Shown in pieces: positions 1 to 10,202 of a stretch of 64,000 nt of DNA. The position numbers and the translations under genes are program-made. Numbering within the stretch: the stretch's first letter is position 1; every line of letters starts with the position of its first letter. The DNA comes from Aldrovandia affinis (lineage: Eukaryota > Chordata > Actinopteri > Notacanthiformes > Halosauridae). The stretch lies in contig JAINUG010000048.1 of NCBI GenBank assembly GCA_029706075.1, positions 3,838,501-3,902,500 of the forward strand, read 5' to 3'. Below the pieces are notes generated by a model. It was not told the DNA's origin. It did no database searches and saw only the letters and a list, made by a program, of their open reading frames with translations.

Positions 1-16
1 CTGGTGCTGTGGTCAG
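1..16 (+). pseudogene. Leader-peptide-like exon end (unit 1, cut by window edge)
   Basis: The window starts inside the same leader-like exon seen at 2215-2251 and 4480-4510. Only the last hydrophobic codons (LVLWS) and the GT donor at 17-18 are present. Confidence 0.55.
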
Positions 17-359
17 GTAAAAACTGTGTATGTCAATATGTCAGAAACTAAGTGATGACAGTGTGGACCAATACATTTATAAAATCATTTCTTACCTGTC
101 ATGGTGAGAACCACACTCTAAACTGAGATCATTTATGCACAAAGGCTAAGAAACAAAAGCAGCATGTGTGTTTCTCCCACTCAGTCAGTGAGTGTACAGT
201 AAGCGTTTTTATTTACAAAATGACTTACTTTTTAGTTGCTTGTGAATAACAAGCAACACTCCTCCAGGTGTTATGCCATGTGTGTATACTTATCTCAGTT
301 AAAGCACATTGTTGTTACCAGACATATGTAAGGCTAATTGAATGAGGTAGGCCTGGCAG

Positions 360-810
360 GTATTTGAGGGCTGCAACACTCTATTTGAGGGATGCAAGAC
401 CATTCTTTCATGAGAAACTCCATAATTTGGTGTTGTGTTGATGTTGGTGGAAAACGCTGTCATAGGCACCACTGTAGAACCAAGTGTTGGGTTGAAATCT
501 GGAGACTGAGACGGCCATATTTTATATCATTTTCATGCTCATAAATCCATTCAGTGGCCACTCATGCCCTGTGGGTGGGGGCATTGTTATCCTGGAAGAG
601 CCAACTCCCATCAAGATGGAAATGCTTCACCATAGAATGAAGGTGATCACTCAGAATTGCTTTGTGTTTATTAGCTTTTACCTTGCCCTCTAAGGGGTTG
701 AGTGAACCATGCCAGGAAAAGACACCACACCATAACAGACCTGCCAGAAGCCTTCATTTACTCAAGTGTTTCCTTTATTTTGGCAGTTACCTGTACAGAG
801 TGAATCATGG
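360..810 (-). mobile_element. Decayed Tc1-like transposase fragment (unit 1)
   Basis: Read on the minus strand, this resembles the C-terminal half of a Tc1 transposase. It holds a degenerate form of the conserved block around FQDNNAPTHRA followed by TEWIYEHEND, with an upstream block like VVSFPGMVHS. Stops and indels interrupt it and no terminal repeats are evident. The same fragment recurs near 2620-3070 (unit 2) and 6530-6990 (unit 3), so it was present before the array formed. Confidence 0.7.
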
Positions 811-1639
811 ATAAATCATGAGGGAGCTTGTTGTTTCACCAGATGTGGTCTAGGTCTGTTCTCTGAAAATGTTGTAGTGTTTCAATTTACCCCAGTGACA
901 AAGTTCTGAAGTATATGAGCAATTCAGCAGCAATCTTCTTACAAACATACAGAAGTGCCAGGTATAACACACAGTCTCTATGTGACCTTTTTGTTTCAGT
1001 GTAACTAATACAGACGGGCTTAGGCCTGCAATAAGGGTGAAGAGTGAACCTGGCAAGATCGCCATCTAGTGGTTTAATCTTGGACAATAGCATCTGCAAG
1101 TTTGCACAGCGTTTCTGAGTGTGTTGTGGCTTTTTCTTTTCAAGCTTTTCCTAAGTAATTACATCAAATTTGAGAAATTATTTAAAGTATACTGTTTGTC
1201 TGGGTGAAATAATAGTGTTTGAAGAAGACAGATGCTAAAATGTCCTGCATACAACATAGAACTATTGTCTTATGGTTCTCTGAGCTTGGATAGGTGATAT
1301 CTTCAGCTCTGGCATATATCCTCCAATAAATATTGATATTTACCAGATAATGGTTGCTCTTGGTTCATTTTAATAAACATCAAACGGTCCTTTGCCACTG
1401 CATGCTATTCAATTATGACTCACTTGCTATTTTGCATTTGCAAACTGTCTCAAGACTGTGGCCACAATGTGCTGAAAATTCTTGCTGAATGTTCCTTGAA
1501 CACTTTTGAATACCGTGCTCAAAACCCTAGACGTGCAGGTTGCCTTAGAGGCTATTAAATACAAATAGCAGCACCAGATGAAGTTCCTAATGTGACCCGT
1601 GCAATGATAACCTTTGGGTTCACAGAATGGACACTTATG

Positions 1640-1770
1640 GGAAATGGTGGAGCGGCGCTTGAGACAATGCTTTCCACCACCATCAACAAAACACCAAAAT
1701 AATGGAATTTCTCATGGAAGAATGGTGTTGCATCCCTCCAATAGAGATTCAGACACTTATAGAATCCAAT
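1640..1770 (+). mobile_element. Tc1-like transposase C-terminus fragment, opposite orientation
   Basis: The plus strand reads like the end of a Tc1 transposase (ERRLRQCFPPPSTKHQ then frame loss). It points the opposite way to the 360-810 fragment, so the unit carries inverted pieces of one transposon family. It is repeated at about 3900-4030 in unit 2. Confidence 0.55.
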
Positions 1771-2183
1771 AGAATAGCATCCAACTCTTCCACTTCCACC
1801 TGTTAATCAAGTAGTTTTGTAAAGGACAGTGTTACAGGAAGGTCACAACAGAGGAAGTGAAAACATTTTATCCTGTCATCTTTATTCCAACATAAGCACA
1901 ATTTATTACATTTAACAGTCCACACAAAGGTGCAACTTATAGTGCATAAATGCATACAGCCACAAATACTTAGGCTGCTGTTGTGTGTAAAAGCTATGAG
2001 TGCATGTGGTATTGTTTCTGAAAGTATCATTAACAATAATGTGCCTGACCACCTCTATAAGGCCACTAAAAAACCCTTGGTTGTCATGCTGTTTGAGAGG
2101 AAATTGGTTTCTAGCTTCCTGTTTTTCTGATGGTTCAGACACGTACATAGATCTAGGTTGATGAGAAATCCCCCCCACCTCAG

Positions 2184-2192
2184 ATTTAAATA
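2184..2192 (+). promoter_or_regulatory. TATA-like box before leader exon (unit 2)
   Basis: An ATTTAAATA motif lies about 25-30 bases before the leader-like exon at 2215, the right spacing for a core promoter. The same motif precedes the unit 3 copy at about 4449-4457. No transcription evidence is available. Confidence 0.4.
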
Positions 2193-2214
2193 CACACACA
2201 GAAATAGAGAGAGC

Positions 2215-2251
2215 ATCAATCTGCTGGTGCTGCGTCTGGTGCTGTGGTCAG
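2215..2251 (+). pseudogene. Leader-peptide-like exon without ATG (unit 2)
   Basis: This 37-base exon reads I-N-L-L-V-L-R-L-V-L-W-S plus one base, followed by a GTAAAA donor. That is the form of a phase-1 signal-peptide exon of an immunoglobulin-type receptor. The first codon is ATC where an ATG would be expected. An in-frame ATG exists upstream (about 2161) but lies before the TATA-like motif. No partner V exon on this strand is found before 32.9 kb, so the exon looks orphaned. Confidence 0.5.
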
Positions 2252-4479
2252 GTAAAAACATTTGTTTATGTATTCAATATTACAATTACTTCAGAATATG
2301 TCATAAACCAAGTGATGACAGTGTGGACCAATACATTTATAAAATAATTTCTTACCCGTCATGGTGAGAACCACACTCTAAACTGAGATCATTTATGCAC
2401 AAAGGCTAAGCAAACAAAAGCAGCATGTGTGTTTCTCCCACTCAGTCAGTGAGTGTACAGTAAGTGTTTTTATTTACAAAAGGACTTAATTTTTAGTTGC
2501 TTGTGAATAACAAGCAACACTCCTCCAGGTGTTATGCCATGTGTGTATACTTATCTCAGTTAAAGCACATTGTTGTTACCAGACATATGTAAGGCTAATT
2601 GAATGAGGTAGGCCTGGCAGGTATTTGAGGGCTGCAACACTCTATTTGAGGGATGCAAGACCATTCTTTCATGAGAAACTCCATAATTTGGTGTTGTGTT
2701 GATGTTGGTGGAAAACGCTGTCATAGGCACCACTGTAGAACCAAGTGTTGGGTTGAAATCTGAGACTGAGACGGCCATATTTTTATATCATTTTCATGCT
2801 CATAAATCCATTCAGTGGCCACTCATGCCCTGTGGGTGGGGGCATTGTTATCCTGAAGAGCCAACTCCCATCAAGATGGAAATGCTTCACCATAGAATGA
2901 AGGTGATCACTCAGAATTGCTTTGTGTTTATTAGCTTTTACCTTGCCCTCTAAGGGGTTGAGTGAACCATGCCAGGAAAAGACACCACACCATAACAGAC
3001 CTGCCAGAAGCCTTCATTTACTCAAGTGTTTCCTTTATTTTGGCAGTTACCTGTACAGAGTGAATCATAGATAAATCATGAGGGAGCTTGTTGTTTCACC
3101 AGATGTGGTCTAGGTCTGTTCTCTGAAAATGTTGTAGTGTTTCAATTTACCCCAGTGACAAAGTTCTGAAGTATATGAGCAATTCAGCAGCAATCTTCTT
3201 ACAAACATACAGAAGTGCCAGGTATAACACACAGTCTCTATGTGACCTTTTTGTTTCAGTGTAACTAATACAGACGGGCTTAGGCCTGCAATAAGGGTGA
3301 AGAGTGAACCTGGCAAGATCGCCATCTAGTGGTTTAATCTTGGACAATAGCATCTGCAAGTTTGCACAGCGTTTCTGAGTGTGTTGTGGCTTTTTCTTTT
3401 CAAGCTTTTCCTAAGTAATTACATCAAATTTGAGAAATTATTTAAAGTATACTGTTTGTCTGGGTGAAATAATAGTGTTTGAAGAAGACAGATGCTAAAA
3501 TGTCCTGCATACAACATAGAACTATTGTCTTATGGTTCTCTGAGCTTGGATAGGTGATATCTTCAGCTCTGGCATATATCCTCCAATAAATATTGATATT
3601 TACCAGATAATGGTTGCTCTTGGTTCATTTTAATAAACATCAAACGGTCCTTTGCCACTGCATGCTATTCAATTATGACTTCACTTGCTATTTTGCATTT
3701 GCAAACTGTCTCAAGACTGTGGCCACAATGTGCTGAAAATTCTTGCTGAATGTTCCTTGAACACTTTTGAATACCGTGCTCAAAACCCTAGACGTGCAGG
3801 TTGCCTTAGAGGCTATTAAATACAAATAGCAGCACCAGATGAAGTTCCTAATGTGACCCGTGCAATGATAACCTTTGGGTTCACAGAATGGACACTTATG
3901 GGAAATGGTGGAGCGGCGCTTGAGACAATGCTTTCCACCACCATCAACAAAACACCAAAATAATGGAATTTCTCATGGAAGAATGGTGTTGCATCCCTCC
4001 AATAGAGATTCAGACACTTATAGAATCCAATAGAATAGCATCCAACTCTTCCACTTCCACCTGTTAATCAAGTAGTTTTGTAAAGGACAGTGTTACAGGA
4101 AGGTCACAACAGAGGAAGTGAAAACATTTTATCCTGTCATCTTTATTCCAACATAAGCACAATTTATTACATTTAACAGTCCACACAAAGGTGCATACTT
4201 ATAGTGCATACTAATGCATACAGCCACAAATAATTGAGGCTGCTGTTGTGTGTAAAAGCTATGAGTGCATGTGGTATTGTTTCTGAAAGTATCATTAACA
4301 ATAATGCGCCTGACCACCTCTATAAGGCCACTAAAAAACCCTTGGTTGTCATGCTGTTTGAGAGGAAATTGGTTTCTAGCTTCCTGTTTTTCTGATGGTT
4401 CAGACACGTACATAGATCTAGGTTGATGAGAAATCCCCCCCACCTCAGATTTAAATACACACACAGAAATAGAGAGAGC

Positions 4480-4510
4480 ATCAATGTGCTGGCGCTGGTG
4501 CTGTGGTCAG
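4480..4510 (+). pseudogene. Leader-peptide-like exon without ATG (unit 3)
   Basis: Copy of the unit 2 exon, two codons shorter (I-N-V-L-A-L-V-L-W-S plus one base), again starting ATC and ending at a GTAAAA donor in phase 1. The shared ATC suggests the start codon was lost before the array expanded, or that translation starts elsewhere. Confidence 0.5.
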
Positions 4511-4879
4511 GTAAAAACTGTGCATGTATATGGCTAGAAAATGACATTTGGTTTAATGTATTATGCCTACTTATTACAATTACTTCAGAATATGTCATAA
4601 ACCAAGTGATGACAGTGTGGACCAATACATTTATAAAATAATTTCTTACCCGTCATGGTGAGAACCACGGTCTAAACTGAGATAATTTATGCACAAAGGC
4701 TGAGCAATCAAAAGCAGCATGTGTGTTTCTCCCACTCAGTCAGTGAGTGTACAGTAAGTGTTTTTATTTACAAAAGGACTTAATTTTTAGTTGCTTAGGA
4801 ATAACAAGCAACACTCCTCCAGGTGTTATGCCGTGTGTATACTTATCTCAGTTAAAGCACATTGTTGTTACCAGACATA

Positions 4880-6513
4880 CAGTGGGTTCGGAAAGTATTC
4901 AGACCCCCTTAAATTTTCACTCTTTGTCATATTGCAGCCATTTGCTAAAATCAATTAATTTCATTTTTTTCCTCGTTCATGCACACACAGCACCCAATAT
5001 TGTCAGAAAAACACAGACTTGTAGAAATTTTTGCAGATTTATTACAAAATAAACACTGAAATATCACATGGCCATAAGTATTCAGACCCTTTGCTGTGAC
5101 ACTTGTATATTTAACTCAGGTGCTGTCCAATTCTTCTGATCATCCTTGAGATGGGCCTACACCTTCATTGGAGTCCAGTTGTGCTTAATTATATTGATTG
5201 GACTTGATTTGGAAAGGCACACACCTGTCTATGTAAGGCCCCACAGTTGACAGTGCATGTCAGAGTAAAAACCAAGCCATGAAGTCCTAGGAACTCTCCA
5301 TAGACCTCCGAGATAGAATTGTGTTGAGGCATAGATCTGGGGAAGGGTATAAAAACATTGCTAAAGCATTGAAAGCACCCAGGAGAACAGTGGGCTCCAT
5401 CATTGTGAAATGGAATAAGTTTGAAACCACCACAGCTCTTCTTAGAGCTGGCCGTCTGGCCAAACTAAGTAACTGGGCAAGAAGGGACATGGTCAGGAGG
5501 TGACCAAGAACCCAATGGCCACTCTAAGAGAGCTTCAGAGTTCCTCTGCAGCGATGGGAGAACCTGGTAGAAGGACAAACATCTCTGCAGCACTCCCATC
5601 AATCAGACCTTTATGGGAGTGGCTTAGACGGAAGCTACTTCAAAAGTGAAAGGCATATGACAGCCCACCTGGAGTTTGCCAAATGGTACTTTAAGGACTC
5701 TAAGAGCATCAGGAAAAAGATTATCCGGTCTGATGAGACACAAATTGAAATTTTGGCCTGAATGCCAAGTGCTACCATAAAGGTCTGATTGATGGGAGTG
5801 CTGCAGAGATGTTTGTCCTTCTACCAGGTTCTCCCATCGCTGCAGAGGAACTCTGAAGCTCTCTTAGAGTGGCCATTGGGTTCTTGGTCACCTCCTGACC
5901 ATGTCCCTTCTTGCCCGGTTACTTAGTTTGGCCAGACGGCCAGCTCTAAGAAGAGTTGTGGTGGTTTCAAACTTATTCCATTTCACAATGATGGAGCCCA
6001 CTGTTCTCCTGGGTGCTTTCAATGCTTTAGCAATGTTTTTATACCCTTCCCCAGATCTATGCCTCAACACAATTCTATCTCGGAGGTCTATGGAGAGTTC
6101 CTAGGACTTCATGGCTTGGTTTTTACTCTGACATGCACTGTCAACTGTGGGACCTTACATAGACAGGTGTGTGCCTTTCCAAATCAAGTCCAATCAATAT
6201 AATTAAGCACAGCAGGACTCCAATGAAGGTGTAGGCCCATCTCAAGGATGATCAGAAGAATTGGACAGCACCTGAGTTAAATATACAAGTGTCACAGCAA
6301 AGGGTCTGAATACTTATGGCCATGTGATATTTCAGTGTTTATTTTGTAATAAATCTGCAAAAATGTCTACAAGTCTGTGTTTTTCTGACAATATTGGGTG
6401 CTGTGTGTGCATGAACGAGGAAAAAAAATGAAATTAATTGATTTTAGCAAATGGCTGCAATATGACAAAGAGTGAAAAATTTAAGGGGGTCTGAATACTT
6501 TCCGAACCCACTG
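4880..6513. mobile_element. Fold-back Tc1-like element, copy 1
   Basis: The element is a giant inverted repeat. Left arm 4880-5616 and right arm 5775-6513 are nearly perfect reverse complements, around a 158-base spacer. Both outer ends are the same Tc1 terminus (CAGTGGGTTCGGAAAG) flanked by a TA target duplication (4878-4879, 6514-6515). Each arm carries the transposase N-terminus (helix-turn-helix region near GYKNIAKALKAPRRTVGSII). The spacer, in plus orientation, continues that frame to the first catalytic Asp (SDETQIEI). It is therefore the 5' half of a Tc1 element joined to an inverted copy of itself. Units 1 and 2 of the array hold the matching empty TA site. The C-terminal catalytic half is absent, so it is non-autonomous. 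Confidence 0.95.
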
Positions 6514-7720
6514 TATGTAAGGCTAATTGAATGAGGTAGGCTTGGCAGGTATTTAAGGTCTGCAACACTCTATTTGAGGGATGCAAGACCATTCTTTCAT
6601 GAGAAACTCCATAATTTGGTGTTGTGTTGATGTTGGTGGAAAACGCTGTCATAGACGCCACTGTAGAACCAAGTGTTGGGTTGAAATCTGGAGACTGAGA
6701 CGACCATATTTTATATCATTTTCATGCTCATAAATCCATTCAGTGGCCACTCATGCCCTGTGGGTGGGGGCATTGTTATCCTGGAAGAGCCAACTCCCAT
6801 CAAGATGGAAATGCTTCACCATAGAATGAAGGTGATCACTCAGAATTGCTTTGTGTTTATTAGCTTTTACCTTGCCCTCTAAGGGGTTGAGTGAACCATG
6901 CCAGGAAAAGACACCACACCATAACAGACCTGCCAGAAGCCTTCATTTACTCAAGTGTTTCCTTTATTTGGGCAGTTACCTGTACAGAGTGAATCATGGA
7001 TAAATCATAGATAAATCATGAGGAAGCTTGTTGTTTCACCAGGTATAACACACAGTCTTTATGTGACCTTTTTGTTTCAGTGTAACTAATACAGACGGGC
7101 TTAGGCCTGCAACAAGGGTGAAGAGTGAACCTGGCAAGATCGCCATCTAGTGGTTTAATCTTGGACAATAGCATCTGCAAGTTTGTGCAGCGTTTCTGAG
7201 TGTGTTGTGGCTTTTTATTTTCAAGCTGTTCCTAAGTAATTACATCAAATTTGAGAATTTATTTCAAGTATACAGTTTGTCTGTGTGAAATAATAGTGTT
7301 TGAAGAAGACAGATGCTAAAATGTCCTGCATACAACATATAACTATTGTCTTATGGTTCTCTGAGCTTGGATAGGTGATATCTTCAGCTCTGGCATATAT
7401 CCTCCAATATATATTGATATTTACCAGATAATGGTTGCTCTTGGTTCATTTTAATAAACATCAAACGGTCTTTTGCCACTGCATGTTATTCAATTATGAC
7501 CTCACTTGCTATTTTGCATTCGCAAACTGTCTCAAGACTGTGGCCACAATGTGCTGAAAATTCTCGCTGAATGTTCCTTGAACACTTTTGAATACCGTGC
7601 TCAAAACCCTAGATGTGCAGGTTGCCTTAGAGGCTATTAAATACAAATAGCAGCACCAGATGAAGTTCCTAATGTGACCCGTGCAATGATAACCTTTGGG
7701 TTCACTCACAGAATGTAAAA

Positions 7721-8171
7721 ATAATCAAGAGGACAATGAACATGAAAGTAAGATATGGCACTAGGCGTACTGAGAAACAATTAAAAATCAAACAATTTTC
7801 TACTATTGGACATATTCCAGTTTAAATTCCTATTTAAATATCATTGTAGGGCAAATAGTAACTGTAGACTGGCCCTGTTCCCCTTTTAATGCTCTCTATT
7901 TCCCTTTCAAGCAGTTATTAAAAAAAAGAGATTGCATGGAACATTTTTAAATGCTTTCATACATTTAATAGACATGCAGAGCTAAAACTTACAACAACAT
8001 ACATAATCAACTTACAATCAATAAACATAAAAAAATGTGATAAAGAAAAACTGTTTTCTAAACACACAATTGATCAGTTCTCTAGGCTGAATGGCAGTCA
8101 CACAACTGTGTCAGTCCCCCAAAATGTTTGGATTGGTTTTACAGATATCTCTGTTGGTTTTACAGTGATTT
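7721..8171. other. Unique sequence after array 1; 3' flank/UTR of the next gene
   Basis: The array homology stops near 7713-7720. The A/T-rich stretch up to 8171 follows the stop codon of the minus-strand receptor at 8172 and probably includes its 3' UTR. No other feature is seen. Confidence 0.4.
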
Positions 8172-8211
8172 TCATGAGTCGGTCTGCAAATTAATATTCC
8201 TCCTGTGTTTT
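8172..8211 (-). CDS. Last exon, cytoplasmic tail of the CD2/SLAM-like gene
   Basis: The acceptor TTTTCACAG is followed by codons for KHRRNINLQTDS and a TGA. The phase agrees with the TM exon donor at 8630, which ends two bases into a codon. The basic residues directly after the membrane segment fit a stop-transfer sequence. Confidence 0.6.
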
Positions 8212-10124
8212 CTGTGAAAAGAAAATGCTGTTGTCATGAAAATTAAATAAATCACACCCTCCCATAATCATATACCATGGAAATAATACTCATAAGGAGA
8301 ATGAAACATACATTTAGTAATACTTCAGTAAAGGTGATTGTTTATGCTTTGGCTTCGTGGCATGAGACATTTATGACAGGTACATATACAATGTGACTTA
8401 CATTTTCTTCTTTCACTTGGTCAATTCCATCACCTAGACTAATATAGAACTAACTTAAATAGCAGTACTAAACTGGAGGGCAACAGCTTTATTCAAACAA
8501 CAACCATTTGGTTCTGAAGACTGTTGCTCTATTACTCCACTATTCTACATCACCACATGGCTTGTGTCGTGTTCATTAATACACACATTGCACATAACCC
8601 AGAGCAAGAGTATCAATGCACATACATACTGGGATCCTCTGCTGTTTATGTACCACAATAGGCAGGCAGCCACAGTTAACACAACCAGCAGGACACATAC
8701 ATGGACCATCAGGTACTTGGCTGTTTGACTTATCAGTCCTGCAAGAGCATACAACACAGTCAGTGTTAAACAGCTCTCTCATACAGCATATCTACCCCAT
8801 ATTACAGAGCTTCAAATCTGCTTTGACCAGAGAAGCAGGACTCTTATTTAATGCTTACAACCTAAACCTTACCTTTTTGTAGCACGCATAAAAAATCTAT
8901 TTCCCCATTTGGCATACAGATAGTGGAAACTGGTTCTAAAAAAAGAAATACAAAAAAGTCAATTTTACATGGTAAAAAATATTGTGTTTTTTCATTACAA
9001 ATGGGAATATGGCTACCAATTAATCAGAGGGAGTGTTAGAGAAAACATTTTCAAATAATGATGCTATTATAATATTAAAGCCATTACTGACTGTAGGGTT
9101 ACTGTAGCTGCAGCTATACTACTCTTTAGAGTACCAGTACCTGCAGTAATATTCACAATAACATTGGGAAGCTTACCCCAGGCTACCGCAGTCCTATTGA
9201 ATCCGGTCACATTATGAAAGGTGGAGACAGTATCATTGTCACTGTGGTCCAACCTCTGATTGTAATTCTGGAGTTCTGCCAGCAAACAACTCAGTTTAGT
9301 TATTACAGTAAATATAGTTGTATAGTAAACATTGCATCACATTACATTACATTGTAAAAATGCACTGTACAGTACATGCATATACAAATACATTACAATT
9401 GAAAAATAAAGTGATCTGGTGGGTAATGCATGAACACATTGTCTTATTTCTGTTAAACATGTAATGATTAAAACTTTTGAACTTGACATTGGTTTAAAGG
9501 GATTCATGGGCTGATTCAATCTAAACAAAAAGCATTTAAGTGTAATGCAATTTCAAAACAAATCGATATTGGTTACAATAAGATATAACTTTTTCATACA
9601 AATGTGTCATTATTGACGTGAAAATGTGCTTTCATTTAACACTTTAAACAGGGCCAACATCAATTTGAGAAATTAACGGTGGCTCAGTGTCATACTTACC
9701 AGTTATGGAGACAGAATATACTTGGATCTTAATCATTTTACCATCTTTATTGTAAATCTCCAAAGTGTAGTTTCCCGAGTCATTCTTCCTTGCCCCATCA
9801 ATTTGGAGAGTGAAGTTTGGAAAAATTGATGCTCTGGATTTATAACTATCGTGATATTTGCAAGATGAATTAATGCAAAATGCCACTTTTATTCTTTTGA
9901 AATAAAGACGTGCACTTCCCTGTTGGTTCCGTTCCCATATTGTAAAATAGATTGCGTTTCCAAGTTCTGCGCTTACATTTTCTACAGGACCTGTTGTTTA
10001 AAAACAAAAAGAATAATTGAATGAAGATACCAAAGACAATAAGCATAAAAACAATTTGCATTACCGAACACAGCTACCTCAAAGATTAGTAACAGACAAA
10101 ACTTTTTTTTATTGAGGGATCTTT

Positions 10125-10202
<78 letters not shown>

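Larger units (their letters stand above)
1..7720. repeat. Tandem array 1: three copies of a ~2.26 kb unit
   Basis: Unit 1 (1 to about 2235, left edge cut by the window), unit 2 (about 2236-4494) and unit 3 (about 4495-7720) align end to end. Units 1 and 2 are almost identical for most of their length: stretches around 850-1100 and 3110-3360 match base for base at a 2260-bp offset. Unit 3 is more diverged and holds a 1634-bp fold-back transposon. Each unit begins with a leader-like exon and donor site and contains decayed Tc1-like transposase pieces in both orientations. No complete gene is seen in the unit. The near identity of units 1 and 2 means either a recent duplication or an assembly duplication. 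Confidence 0.95.

Noticed and set aside
9067-9285. 72-codon minus-strand open frame in the intron of the CD2/SLAM-like gene
   Set aside because: No fitting splice sites in phase and no Ig motif. It may be an old transposon piece, but nothing supports an exon.
10126-10202. TA run as a replication origin or cruciform-based regulatory site
   Set aside because: A plain microsatellite explains it; nothing else nearby suggests such a role.
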